Shown: positions 17,004-25,449 of the stretch, one piece after another
Numbering within the stretch: the stretch's first letter is position 1
Layout: each line of letters begins with the position of its first letter
Notes under the pieces: model-generated
The model's database searches: none
Told to the model about the DNA's origin: nothing
What the model saw: only the letters and a program-made list of their open reading frames with translations
Source: Nocardiopsis trehalosi NBRC 14201
GTDB lineage: Bacteria > Actinomycetota > Actinomycetes > Streptosporangiales > Streptosporangiaceae
Assembly (NCBI RefSeq): GCF_001552555.1
Contig: NZ_BCRK01000037.1
Coordinates: 1-39,028 of the forward strand
Direction: 5' to 3'
Length of the DNA stretch: 39,028 bases
Made by a program: the position numbers and the translations under genes

Positions 17004-18014
17004 ATGCTCGTTTACACCGCCCGCCGGCTGGCCATGGCGATCCCGATCCTGCTGGCGGCCTCGGTCCTCTCCTTCCTGCTGGTCGACGTCTCCGGCGACC
17101 CGCTGAGCGAACTCCGGGCCATGCAGCCGCCCCCGCCGCCCGAGACCATCGCCGCCGAGGAGGAGCGGCTCTACCTGGACCGGTCGATCCCGGAACGGTA
17201 CTGGCTCTGGCTCACGGGCATCGGCGGCAACGGCGACATCGGGCTGCTGCGCGGCGAGTTCGGCCCCTCCGTCGAGGGGCCCGCGTTCGACATCGGCGCC
17301 ACCATCGCCGACCGGCTCGTCATCAGCCTCCGGCTCATCGGCCTCGCCGTCACCCTCGCGCTGGGCCTGGCCATCGTCTCCGGCGTCATCAGCGCCGTCC
17401 GCCAGTACTCCAAACTGGACTACACGCTCACGTTCATCGGCTTCCTCGCGCTGGCCATGCCCACGTTCTGGCTCGGCTCGCTCATCAAGGAGGCCGGGGT
17501 GTGGACCAACGACCAGGTCGGCACCACGATCTTCTACACCATCGGCGCGGCCTCCCCGGGGGCGGCCGCCCTGCCGCCGTGGGAGCGGTTCGCCGACGGC
17601 TTCGGCCACCTCGTGCTGCCCACCCTCACCCTCATGCTCACCGGGTACGCGGCGTGGAGCCGCTACCAGCGCACGGCCATGCTGGAGGTCCTCAACAGCG
17701 ACTACGTCCGGCTGGCCCGCGCCAAGGGGCTGCCCGACCGGGTCGTCATGCGCCGGCACGCGCTGCGCACCGCCCTCATCCCGCTGACCACGGTCACCGC
17801 CGTGGCCATCGCCGGGCTGATCGACGGGGTCATCCTCATCGAGGTGGTCTTCCAATGGCGCGGCCTCGGCGACTTCTTCGTCGAGTCCATCCGCCGCAAC
17901 GACTCCTACGCCCTCATGGGCTGGCTGATGCTGAGCGGCACGATCGTCATCGTCGCCAACCTCGTCGCCGACCTGCTCTACGCCGTGCTCGACCCGAGGA
18001 TCCGCTATGAGTGA
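17004..18014 (+). CDS. Peptide-type ABC transporter permease (DppB/OppB-like)
   Basis: Inner-membrane channel subunit of 336 aa. The first helix starts with M-L-V-Y-T-A-R-R-L and is followed by a long extracytoplasmic segment with a Pro run (PPPPPE). Five more helices form the BPD_transp_1 domain from about residue 105. The EAA-type coupling loop reads DYVRLARAKGLPDRVV and docks the ATPase. The ATG at 17004 has GAAGGA about 9 nt upstream. Its stop overlaps the next permease gene by 8 bp. It pairs with the following DppC-like permease and the fused ATPase. Confidence 0.92.
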   Translation: MLVYTARRLAMAIPILLAASVLSFLLVDVSGDPLSELRAMQPPPPPETIAAEEERLYLDRSIPERYWLWLTGIGGNGDIGLLRGEFGPSVEGPAFDIGATIADRLVISLRLIGLAVTLALGLAIVSGVISAVRQYSKLDYTLTFIGFLALAMPTFWLGSLIKEAGVWTNDQVGTTIFYTIGAASPGAAALPPWERFADGFGHLVLPTLTLMLTGYAAWSRYQRTAMLEVLNSDYVRLARAKGLPDRVVMRRHALRTALIPLTTVTAVAIAGLIDGVILIEVVFQWRGLGDFFVESIRRNDSYALMGWLMLSGTIVIVANLVADLLYAVLDPRIRYE

Positions 18015-18933
18015 CCTGGAAGGCCGCGTGCGCGCGGCCGGGGCCGGCGGCGGCCCGGCCGCCCCCCGCCCCACCGAACGCACCCAGTGGCAGCTCGTCC
18101 GCGCCCGCTTCCGCCGGCACCGCCCGGCCATGGTCAGCCTCGTGCTGCTGGCCGCCGTCGTCGCGTTCGCGTTCCTCGGCCCGCTCGTGTGGACCTGGGA
18201 CCACCAGGTGCACCGGGAGATCCCGAGCAACCAGGCGCCGAGCCTCGCCCACCCGTTCGGCACCACCAACGCCGGGCACGACGTCATGGGGCAGGTCATG
18301 CGCGGCACCCAGCAGTCGCTGCAGATCGCCCTCACCATCTCCGTGCTGGGCACCGTGTTCGGCGCGGTGTGGGGCGCCGTCGCCGGCTACTACCGGGGCT
18401 GGGTCGACGCGGTCATGATGCGCATCGTCGACGTGTTCCTGGTGGTGCCGCTGCTCGTGGTGGTCGCCGCCGTGGGCGGCAACGTGCAGGGCGGCACCTC
18501 CTGGTACAGCGTCGCGCTGATCATCGCCGCGTTCTCCTGGACGTCGATCTCGCGCGTGGTGCGCGGGGTGGTGCTGTCGCTGCGCGAGCAGGAGTTCGTG
18601 GAGGCCGCCCGCGCGGCGGGCGCCTCGGACGCGCGCATCGTGTTCCGGCACCTGCTGCCCAACGCGGCCGGGCCGATCATCGTGGCCGCCACCCTGCTCA
18701 TCGCCACGGCGGTGCTGCTGGAGGCGGCGCTGTCGTTCATCGGGTTCGGCATCCAGCCGCCCGACATCTCCCTGGGCCAGATGATCGGCAACGCCGAGAC
18801 CGCCGCGTTCACCCGGCCCTGGCTGTTCTACCCCCCGGGCGTCGCCATCATCCTGATCTGCCTGACCGTCAACTTCATCGGTGACGGCCTGCGCGACGCC
18901 CTCGACCCCCGACAGACGATGGTGCGCCGATGA
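18007..18933 (+). CDS. Peptide-type ABC transporter permease (DppC/OppC-like)
   Basis: Second channel subunit, 308 aa. A basic cytosolic N-terminus contains an RTQWQLVRARFRRHR-like OppC_N segment (about 25-40), then a first helix, then HPFGTTNAGHDVMGQVMRG, the hallmark segment of this branch. The BPD_transp_1 domain has five helices. The coupling loop is QEFVEAARAAGASDARI. The ATG at 18007 overlaps the upstream permease by 8 bp, and the stop overlaps the ATPase start (ATGA at 18930), so all three are translationally coupled. Confidence 0.93.
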   Translation: MSDLEGRVRAAGAGGGPAAPRPTERTQWQLVRARFRRHRPAMVSLVLLAAVVAFAFLGPLVWTWDHQVHREIPSNQAPSLAHPFGTTNAGHDVMGQVMRGTQQSLQIALTISVLGTVFGAVWGAVAGYYRGWVDAVMMRIVDVFLVVPLLVVVAAVGGNVQGGTSWYSVALIIAAFSWTSISRVVRGVVLSLREQEFVEAARAAGASDARIVFRHLLPNAAGPIIVAATLLIATAVLLEAALSFIGFGIQPPDISLGQMIGNAETAAFTRPWLFYPPGVAIILICLTVNFIGDGLRDALDPRQTMVRR

Positions 18934-21107
18934 CGACGACCGACACCCGCCCCGGCGGCCCGGCCCCCGACCGCGACGCCGACGTGGTCCTGGAACTCGA
19001 CGGCCTCAGCGTCTCCTTCCCCACCGACGACGGCCCGCTGCACGCGGTGCGCGGCGTCTCCTACCGGCTGCGCCGGGGCGAGGCGCTGGGCATCGTGGGG
19101 GAGTCCGGCTCGGGCAAGTCGGTGACCTCGCTCGCCGTCATGGGGCTGCTGCCCAAGACCGCGGAGGTCGCCGGCTCGGCCAAGGTCCTCGGCCAGGAGA
19201 TGGTGGGCCTGCCCGACGACCGCATCAGCAAGGTGCGCGGCAACAAGATCGCCATGATCTTCCAGGACCCGCTGACCTCGCTCAACCCGGTGTACACCGT
19301 GGGCCGGCAGATCGCCGAGGCGGTGCGCGCCCACAACGCGGTGGGGGAGCGGCAGGCGCGCGCCCGCGCCGTCGACCTGCTGCGCACGGTCGGCATCCCG
19401 TTTCCGGAGCAGCGGGTCGACTCCTACCCGCACGAGCTGTCGGGCGGGATGCGGCAGCGGGTCGTCATCGCCATCGCCATGGCCAACGACCCGGACGTCA
19501 TCATCGCCGACGAGCCCACCACCGCGCTCGACGTCACCGTGCAGGCGCAGGTGCTGGAGGCGCTGGAGACCGCCCGCCGCGAGACCGGCGCCGCGCTGGT
19601 GCTCATCACCCACGACCTGGGGGTGATCGCCGGGCACGTCGACCGGGTCGCGGTGATGTACGCGGGCCGGCTGGTCGAGACCGGCGGCGTGGACGAGGTG
19701 TTCGCCCGCCCGCTCATGCCCTACACGCTCGGCCTGGTCGGCAGCCTGCCCCGGATGGACGCGGACCGGCACGAGCGGCTGACCCCGATCCTGGGCAGCC
19801 CGCCGTCGCTGCTGCGGCTGCCCCCCGGGTGCCCGTTCGCGCCCCGCTGCCCCATGGCCGAGGACCGGTGCCGCGAGGAGGACCCGGCGCTGCGCGCCCC
19901 GGACGGCGGCGGCCACGCGGCCGCCTGCCACTTCAGCGAGCGGCTCCGCGACGCCCGGCCCGCCGACCTGTTCCGGCCCACCGCCGCCGACGCGGTCCCG
20001 GCGGGCCCGGCGGCGCCCGAGGCCGGTTCCGCCGACGTGGCGGAGGCCGGCGCGGAGCGGGCGGCCGCCGGTGCCGGGGCGGCCCCCGCTGCGGCGGCGG
20101 AGCCGATCCTCGCCGCGTCGCACCTGGTGAAGAACTTCCCGGTGCGGTCCAAGGGGTTCCTGCGGCGGCGCATCGGGGAGGTGCAGGCGGTCTCGGACGT
20201 GTCGCTGGAGCTGTACCCGCACGAGACCCTGGCCCTGGTGGGGGAGTCGGGGTGCGGGAAGTCGACCACGGCCCGACTGCTGCTGGGGCTGGTGCCGCTC
20301 ACGTCGGGGCGGGTGGAGCACCGGGGCACCGACCTGGCCGGGCTGGGGCGGGCGGGGATGCGCCGGCTCCGGCGCGACCTGCAACTGGTGTTCCAGGACC
20401 CGTTCGCGTCGCTGGACCCGCGCATGACGGTGTTCGAGCTGATCGCGGAGCCGCTGCGCATCCACGGGCTGTTCGCCGACGGCGGGCGGGAGCGGGTGCG
20501 CGGGCTGCTGGCCACGGTGGGGCTCGATCCCGAGCACGGCAGCCGGTACCCGCACGAGTTCTCCGGGGGGCAGCGGCAGCGCATCGGCATCGCGCGGGCG
20601 CTGGCGCTGCGGCCGGAGGTGCTCATCCTGGACGAGCCGGTGTCGGCGCTGGACGTGTCCATCCAGGCGGGGGTCATCAACCTGCTGGAGGACCTCCAGG
20701 AGGAGTTCGGGCTGAGCTACCTGTTCGTGTCGCACGACCTGTCGGTGGTGCGGCACATCGCGGACCGGGTCGCGGTGATGTACCTGGGCAAGATCATGGA
20801 GGTCGCCACCACCCGCCAGCTGTTCGGCGGCGCGGCGCACCCGTACACGCAGGCGCTGATCTCGGCGATCCCGCTGCCCGACCCGCCCAAGGAGCGGGCG
20901 CGCGAGCGCATCCTCGTCACGGGCGACGTGCCCAGCCCGACCGACCCGCCGTCGGGCTGCCGCTTCCGCACCCGCTGCCCGAAGTTCGCCAACGAACTGA
21001 CGGACGCGGAACGCACCCGCTGTGTGGAGGAGGTCCCGGCGCTGATCGACCGCGGCGAGGGCCACCGATCGGCCTGCCACTACGCCGAGGCGTTGAAGCT
21101 GGTGTAG
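18930..21107 (+). CDS. Fused double ATPase of peptide-type ABC transporter (DppD-DppF)
   Basis: Single 725-aa polypeptide that replaces the usual two ATPase subunits. Domain 1 has Walker A GESGSGKS (57-64), signature LSGGMRQRV, Walker B with DEPTTALDV, and an oligopeptide C-terminal Cys motif CPFAPRCPM near residue 305. An Ala/Pro/Glu-rich linker of about 60 residues follows. Domain 2 has Walker A GESGCGKS near 440, signature FSGGQRQRIGIARAL, Walker B LDEPVSALDVS, and a second Cys motif CRFRTRCPKF near 675. Both nucleotide sites look complete. It is the last gene of the operon; a strong hairpin follows 9 bp after the stop. Confidence 0.94.
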   Translation: MTTTDTRPGGPAPDRDADVVLELDGLSVSFPTDDGPLHAVRGVSYRLRRGEALGIVGESGSGKSVTSLAVMGLLPKTAEVAGSAKVLGQEMVGLPDDRISKVRGNKIAMIFQDPLTSLNPVYTVGRQIAEAVRAHNAVGERQARARAVDLLRTVGIPFPEQRVDSYPHELSGGMRQRVVIAIAMANDPDVIIADEPTTALDVTVQAQVLEALETARRETGAALVLITHDLGVIAGHVDRVAVMYAGRLVETGGVDEVFARPLMPYTLGLVGSLPRMDADRHERLTPILGSPPSLLRLPPGCPFAPRCPMAEDRCREEDPALRAPDGGGHAAACHFSERLRDARPADLFRPTAADAVPAGPAAPEAGSADVAEAGAERAAAGAGAAPAAAAEPILAASHLVKNFPVRSKGFLRRRIGEVQAVSDVSLELYPHETLALVGESGCGKSTTARLLLGLVPLTSGRVEHRGTDLAGLGRAGMRRLRRDLQLVFQDPFASLDPRMTVFELIAEPLRIHGLFADGGRERVRGLLATVGLDPEHGSRYPHEFSGGQRQRIGIARALALRPEVLILDEPVSALDVSIQAGVINLLEDLQEEFGLSYLFVSHDLSVVRHIADRVAVMYLGKIMEVATTRQLFGGAAHPYTQALISAIPLPDPPKERARERILVTGDVPSPTDPPSGCRFRTRCPKFANELTDAERTRCVEEVPALIDRGEGHRSACHYAEALKLV

Positions 21108-21115
21108 CGACGGGT

Positions 21116-21149
21116 GGCCCCGGCCGCCCCGAGGGGGCCGGCCGGGGCC
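21116..21149. terminator. Bidirectional terminator after ABC operon
   Basis: An 11-bp stem (GGCCCCGGCCG at 21116-21126, complement 21139-21149) with four further internal G-C pairs after a bulge. It lies between the convergent stops of the ATPase (21107) and the DUF397 gene (21157). Confidence 0.75.
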
Positions 21150-21156
21150 GCCCGCC

Positions 21157-21330
21157 CTACAGCCGATCCAGGTCCGCCAGCAGCGCGACCCACTCCCGAG
21201 CCGGAACCGCCAGCGTCCCCCGCTCCCGGTTCTGCGTATCCCGAACGAGGGTCACCAGACCCTCGGCCACCTCGACGCACTCGCCCGAAGCACCGCTGTA
21301 CGTCGACTTGTGCCAGTCCTGGTTACGCAT
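21157..21330 (-). CDS. DUF397 domain small protein
   Basis: A 57-aa protein, essentially one DUF397 domain. The diagnostic pieces are W-H-K-S-T-Y-S-G (residues 6-13), G-E-C-V-E-V-A (16-22) and V-R-D-T (29-32), then A-V-P-A-R-E-W near the end. DUF397 proteins are small actinobacterial partners of XRE-DUF5753 regulators; in Streptomyces coelicolor the Scr1/Scr2 type pair has been discussed as toxin-antitoxin-like, and related pairs affect development. Its ATG overlaps the last 8 bp of the regulator gene just upstream, so the two are co-translated. It ends 8 bp from the bidirectional hairpin. Biochemical function is unknown. Confidence 0.88.
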   Translation of the reverse strand: MRNQDWHKSTYSGASGECVEVAEGLVTLVRDTQNRERGTLAVPAREWVALLADLDRL

Positions 21331-22162
21331 GTAGCACCTCTCGAATCAGACCTAGGGAGTCGCCCGGGGTGAGCGCACGTGCTTGGAGCTCGCCGAAGAG
21401 TGCGATGTGGCGCCGTACCTCCGGGAGAGCGTCGTAGATCGAGCCTCCACCCGATGACTCCGCATAGAGTAGCGTCGTTCCATCCGGCACAGTCAGCAGC
21501 CTGAATGGGCCGCTACTCCCCGGTGAGTCGACGGTCGCCGACGGCAGGATTTGCAGGCGAATGGTTCCTGCCTCACCGAGGCCGTGTAGGTGCTGTAGTT
21601 GGGCCGTCATGACGTCCGCACTGCCAACGACGCGGCGGAGCACACTCTCATCGAGAACGACCCACAGAGTCGGTCCGTTCTCGCGTGTGTGCGTCTTGAA
21701 GCGCTCCATGCGTCCGGCGACCAAATGCTCGATCTCGTCCGGCCGGTCCAACGGGCGTCCAGATCGGAAGACTGCTCGCGCGTAGGGTTCGACTTGAAGA
21801 AAGCCGGGCACCAACGCGAGCCCCCATGTTCGAATCTCGGTGGCCTTCTCTTCTGAGCGCAATACCTGCCTGAACCACTCAGGATCGGCCGCGTGGCTCG
21901 TGGCCTCCGACCATCGCCGAAGCAGGGCGCCCTCGGTACCGAATATTCGGTCGAGTTCTACTGCTGTGTCCTTTTTGGTGGCCCGTGTGGCTCGCTCGAC
22001 CTTGGAGAGCATGCCGCTTGTTATGGTCAGCGAACGAGCGGCCTCGGCCAACGAAAGTCCGGCTTTCAGGCGCAGGCGGCGTACCTCGCGACCAAACGGA
22101 ACCCATGGGGTCAGGATTTTCTCGCCCATGGGTACCAAGTATCGACTAAGTGTGTACTCCAC
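21323..22162 (-). CDS. XRE-family regulator with DUF5753 domain (WhiJ/Scr1-like)
   Basis: A 279-aa regulator. The N-terminal helix-turn-helix (about 23-77) reads REVRRLRLKAGLSLAEAARS followed by TSGMLSKVERATR. The DUF5753 C-terminal domain (about 95-272) shows the typical P-E-W-F-R, LVPGFLQVEPYARAVF, VLDESVLRRVVG and LQILP blocks. The start may be GTG 22162 or ATG 22129; neither has a strong ribosome site. It overlaps the DUF397 gene by 8 bp and is divergent from a HATPase gene, reproducing the actinomycete WhiJ/AbaA-type gene set. GC is visibly lower than in flanking genes. A dyad just upstream (22166-22205) is a candidate autoregulatory site. Target genes are unknown. Confidence 0.9.
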   Translation of the reverse strand: MEYTLSRYLVPMGEKILTPWVPFGREVRRLRLKAGLSLAEAARSLTITSGMLSKVERATRATKKDTAVELDRIFGTEGALLRRWSEATSHAADPEWFRQVLRSEEKATEIRTWGLALVPGFLQVEPYARAVFRSGRPLDRPDEIEHLVAGRMERFKTHTRENGPTLWVVLDESVLRRVVGSADVMTAQLQHLHGLGEAGTIRLQILPSATVDSPGSSGPFRLLTVPDGTTLLYAESSGGGSIYDALPEVRRHIALFGELQARALTPGDSLGLIREVLHA

Positions 22163-22165
22163 GCT

Positions 22166-22205
22166 ACCTGTTTTCCCTGTATCTGTTCAGTACCGGAGAA
22201 CAGGT
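22166..22205. promoter_or_regulatory. Inverted repeat at XRE/HATPase divergent promoter
   Basis: ACCTGTTTTCC (22166-22176) and GGAGAACAGGT (22195-22205) match as a dyad at 10 of 11 positions around an 18-bp spacer, immediately upstream of the XRE start. Position and symmetry suit an operator for the adjacent regulator. Confidence 0.45.
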
Positions 22206-22408
22206 CGCAGGGTGCGTCTGGGCTGCGTGAAGGTGTGGCAGATAAGGACCCCGCAACCGCGCGAACGGTTCGGGGCCATGGCCACTAGCCGAACGGAGAC
22301 CCAGCCAGTGACGAATCAGATCGTAGTACACGCACGTAGGCGAATTCGCCCCTATCTGTTCCGGGGGGCGCGTTCGCGCGGAATGCAGGTGTGCGGGCGG
22401 TGTGGCAA

Positions 22409-22810
22409 ATGAGGATGAAGCGGAATTCCGTCACCTTTCCCGCCGCGCCCGCGTCGGTGGCCGAGGCGCGGGCCTGGCTGACGGCGGTCCTGCCGTCGCC
22501 CCCGGGCGTTCCCGACGACACGGCGGCCGCCGCCGTGCTCGCCCTCTCCGAGGCGGCGACGAACGCCGTCCGGCACGCCTCCGGGGCCGAGTTCCACGTC
22601 CGGACGTCCCTCGGACCCGGGTCGCTCCGGGTCGAGTGCGAGGACGCGGGCGGCCCCACCGTCCCCCTCCTCCGGCGGGCCGGCGTCTGTGAGGAGGGCG
22701 GCCGGGGTCTCGCCCTCATCGCCGCCTTCACCGACTCGTGGGGCCCGCTGCACGGGCGGCCGGGGATCTACTTCCGGCTGGACTGGCCGTCCGGTTCGGC
22801 CGTGGGCTGA
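22409..22810 (+). CDS. HATPase-domain protein (RsbW/anti-sigma-like)
   Basis: A protein of about 133 aa (up to 139 if a GTG at 22391 is used) that is a single GHKL ATPase fold of the HATPase_c_2 type. The N box is LSEAATNAVRHA, the G1 box DAGG, and the G2 region EEGGRGLALI. The start is uncertain because ATGs at 22409 and 22415 and the GTG at 22391 all lack a clean ribosome site. It is divergent from an XRE-DUF5753/DUF397 pair, the association seen for AbaA-type clusters in Streptomyces. In the family such proteins may act as anti-sigma or kinase-like partners; that role here is inference. It ends 16 bp before an 18-bp perfect hairpin. Confidence 0.85.
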   Translation: MRMKRNSVTFPAAPASVAEARAWLTAVLPSPPGVPDDTAAAAVLALSEAATNAVRHASGAEFHVRTSLGPGSLRVECEDAGGPTVPLLRRAGVCEEGGRGLALIAAFTDSWGPLHGRPGIYFRLDWPSGSAVG

Positions 22811-22826
22811 TCCTGGGTGATAGGGG

Positions 22827-22869
22827 CGTCGACGGGCTATGGGGAGCGTTCCCCCATAGCCCGTCGACG
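22827..22869. terminator. 18-bp perfect bidirectional hairpin
   Basis: Arms 22827-22844 and 22852-22869 are perfectly complementary over 18 bp around a 7-nt loop (AGCGTTC). It lies between convergent stops at 22810 and 22883. The arms contain a GTCGAC block. It is the longest perfect terminator-like stem I found in this window. Confidence 0.85.
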
Positions 22870-22882
22870 TTCGAAGACCGGG

Positions 22883-24556
22883 TCAGTCGCCGGCGGTGCG
22901 GGTGCGGGGTTCGGCGCCCTGGATGGTGCGGTGGAGGGGGGACTCCGAGAAGGAGAGTTCGAAGTCGGGGGTGTCCGCGATGAGGGCCCGGGTGTAGTCG
23001 TGCTCCGGGCGCGACATCACCGTCCCCACCGGCCCGTACTCCACGATCTCCCCGCTGTTCAGCACCGCCACCCGCTGGGCGATGTTCGACACCAGCGCGA
23101 TGTTGTGCGTGACGAACAGCAGCGCCATCCCGTCGTCCTGCAGCCCGCGCAGCAGCTTCACGATCTCCGCCTGCACCGACACGTCCAGCGCCGACGTGAT
23201 CTCGTCGCAGATCAGCAGGTCCGGCCGGGTGGCCACCGCGCGGGCGATCGACACCCGCTGCCGCTCGCCCCCGCTCAGCTGCTCCGGGTAGCGCGCCGCG
23301 TAGGCGGCCGGGAGGGCCGCGCGCTCCAGCGCCTCGCCCACCACCGCGTCGGGGTCGTCCGGCCGCCCCGCCAGGTGCGTGTACGGCTGCAGGATCAGGT
23401 CCCGCACGCTCTTGCGCGGGTTCAGCGCCTCGTACGGGTTCTGGAAGATGTACTGCACCCGCCGCCGCTGCTCGGCGGTCCGCTTGTAGCTGCTCGCCGC
23501 CAGCGGGGCGCCGTCGAACAGCACCTCGCCGGTGAACCGGCGGTGCAGCCCGGCGATCGACCGGGCCAGGGTCGTCTTGCCCGACCCCGACTCGCCCAGC
23601 AGGGCCACGCACTCGCCCCGCCGCACCTCCACGTCGATGCCGCGCAGCACGTCCGCCTTGCCGTACCCGGCGCGCAGCCCGCGCACCCGCAGCAGGGCGT
23701 CTTCACCCGGCGCCGCCGCCTCGGCGTGCCCGGTGGTCTTCAGCAGCGGGACCGCGCGCAGCAGCTTCGCCGTGTACGGGTGGGACGGGGTGGCGAGCAC
23801 CCGCCGGGCCGGCCCGCGCTCCACCACCTTCCCGTCGTACATGACGGCGATCTCGTCGGCCAGGTCGGCCACCACCGCCATGTCGTGGCTGATGTAGACG
23901 CCCGCCGTGCCGTAGTCGCGGGTCAGCGCCCGGATGGTGGCCAGCACGTGCGCCTGCGTGGTGACGTCGAGCCCGGTGGTGGGCTCGTCCAGCACGATCA
24001 GGTCGGGGCGGCCGATGAACGCCATGGCGATGGCCACCCGCTGCTGCTGGCCGCCGGAGAGCTGGTGCGGGTAGCGGGCGAGGAACGCGTCGTCGTCGGG
24101 CAGCGCGACCTCGCGCAGCACCTCGCGCACCCGCGCGTCGACGCCCCCGCCCCCGGCCGGGGCGTCGTGCAGCGCCTCGGCGAGTTGGACGCGCAACCGC
24201 AGCGCCGGGTTGAGCGCCGAGGCGGGCGACTGCGGGATGTAGGCGACCGACCGGCCGCGCAGCCGGCGCACCTCGGCCTCGCTGCGGCCCAGCAGGTCCT
24301 CGCCGGAGAGGGTGATCGTCCCGGCGGTGATGGCGGTGGCGCGCTTGCCGTGCGCCAGCAGGGACAGGCCCAGGGTGGTCTTGCCGGAGCCGGATTCGCC
24401 GACCAGGCCCAGGATCTCGCCGCGCCGCACGGTCAGGGACACGTCGGAGACGATCTCCACGTCCGACGGCCGGCCGATGACGGTCAGCCCGTCGACCCGC
24501 ACCGCCGCCGCGGCACCCCCGCCCGCGCCGCCGGTTCCGCTGTGCTCGGTGGTCAC
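22883..24556 (-). CDS. Fused double ATPase of second peptide-type ABC transporter
   Basis: Single 557-aa polypeptide with two ABC domains. Domain 1 has Walker A GESGSGKT (53-60), Q-loop YIPQSPASALNP, signature LSGGQQQRVAI and Walker B LDEPTTGLDV. Domain 2 has Walker A GESGSGKT near 325, Q-loop YIFQNPYEALNP, signature LSGGERQRVSIARA and an unusual Walker B reading CDEITSALDVS (Ile in place of Pro). Unlike the ATPase at 18930-21107 it lacks the Cys-containing oligopeptide C-terminal domains, so the two systems are not recent duplicates. The GTG at 24556 overlaps the permease stop (GTGA). It is last in its operon, before the 18-bp hairpin. Confidence 0.93.
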   Translation of the reverse strand: MTTEHSGTGGAGGGAAAAVRVDGLTVIGRPSDVEIVSDVSLTVRRGEILGLVGESGSGKTTLGLSLLAHGKRATAITAGTITLSGEDLLGRSEAEVRRLRGRSVAYIPQSPASALNPALRLRVQLAEALHDAPAGGGGVDARVREVLREVALPDDDAFLARYPHQLSGGQQQRVAIAMAFIGRPDLIVLDEPTTGLDVTTQAHVLATIRALTRDYGTAGVYISHDMAVVADLADEIAVMYDGKVVERGPARRVLATPSHPYTAKLLRAVPLLKTTGHAEAAAPGEDALLRVRGLRAGYGKADVLRGIDVEVRRGECVALLGESGSGKTTLARSIAGLHRRFTGEVLFDGAPLAASSYKRTAEQRRRVQYIFQNPYEALNPRKSVRDLILQPYTHLAGRPDDPDAVVGEALERAALPAAYAARYPEQLSGGERQRVSIARAVATRPDLLICDEITSALDVSVQAEIVKLLRGLQDDGMALLFVTHNIALVSNIAQRVAVLNSGEIVEYGPVGTVMSRPEHDYTRALIADTPDFELSFSESPLHRTIQGAEPRTRTAGD

Positions 24557-25449
24557 TTCTGCACCCCCCGGTCGATGCCGATCGAGGCTCGGGCGAGCCC
24601 GTCGGTGATGAGGTTCGCGCCGATGGTGAGCAGCGCGACCGCGGCCACGGGCAGCGCCACCGACCACGGCTGGACGGTCAGCACCACCCGGTTCTCGTTG
24701 ATCATGAGCCCCCAGTCGGCGATCGGCGGCTGCAGCCCCATGCCGAGGAAGCTCAGCGTCGCGATGAGGCCGACCGAGTAGGTGATGCGCAGGCCCAGCT
24801 CGACCAGGAGCGGGCCGGTGATGTTCGGCAGGATCTCGCCGGCCATGATCCGCCAGCGGGGCACGCCGATGGCCTCGGCGGACTTCACGAAGTCCTGCTC
24901 GACCACCCGGAGCGTGGCCTCGCGGGCCACCCGCGCCACACGCGGCGCGTGGGACACCGCGATCAGCACCACGATGAGCCACACCTTCGGCCCGAGGATG
25001 GACATGACCAGCAGCGCGAGCACGAGCTGCGGGAACGCCAGCAGCATGTCGTTGGCGCGCATGACCAGGTCGTCCAGGCGGCCGCGCAGGTAGCCGGCCG
25101 CCATGCCCAGGACGGCGCCCGCGGCGACCCCGGCCAGCGCGGCGGTCACCGCCACCAGCACCAGGGTGTAGCCGCCGTGCAGGAACCGGCTGAACACGTC
25201 GCGGCCGACCTGGTCGGTGCCGAACAGGGTGCCGTCGACGTCGGTGGCGTTGGGGATGCCGACCAGCTCGGTCGGCGCGTAGGGGCTGACGAACGGGCCG
25301 ATCACGGCGGTGAGGACCACGGCGCCGGCGATGGCGACCCCGGCCTTGGTCCGGCCGTACCCCCAGGCGGTGCGGAGCAGGCCGCGGCCGCGGGCGGGCG
25401 GGGCGGCGGGGGCGGCGGGCGCCCCGGTGTCTGCGGTTGCGGCGGTCAT
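24553..25449 (-). CDS. Second ABC system permease (DppC-like)
   Basis: A 298-aa inner-membrane subunit. After an Ala/Pro-rich N-terminus (about 1-25) comes a helix, then the branch hallmark GTDQVGRDVFSRFLHGG, then five helices of BPD_transp_1. The coupling loop is QDFVKSAEAIGVPRWRIM, and the helix-5 region has LSFLGMGLQPP. The ATG at 25449 overlaps the DppB-like gene stop (ATGA), and its own stop overlaps the ATPase start (GTGA). All four genes of this operon are on the minus strand and complete. Confidence 0.92.
   Translation of the reverse strand: MTAATADTGAPAAPAAPPARGRGLLRTAWGYGRTKAGVAIAGAVVLTAVIGPFVSPYAPTELVGIPNATDVDGTLFGTDQVGRDVFSRFLHGGYTLVLVAVTAALAGVAAGAVLGMAAGYLRGRLDDLVMRANDMLLAFPQLVLALLVMSILGPKVWLIVVLIAVSHAPRVARVAREATLRVVEQDFVKSAEAIGVPRWRIMAGEILPNITGPLLVELGLRITYSVGLIATLSFLGMGLQPPIADWGLMINENRVVLTVQPWSVALPVAAVALLTIGANLITDGLARASIGIDRGVQK

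Noticed and set aside
21828-21836. GTTCGAATC, a tRNA T-loop-like string
   Set aside because: Flanking bases do not form a T-stem or acceptor stem, there is no anticodon arm, and it lies inside the XRE-DUF5753 coding sequence.
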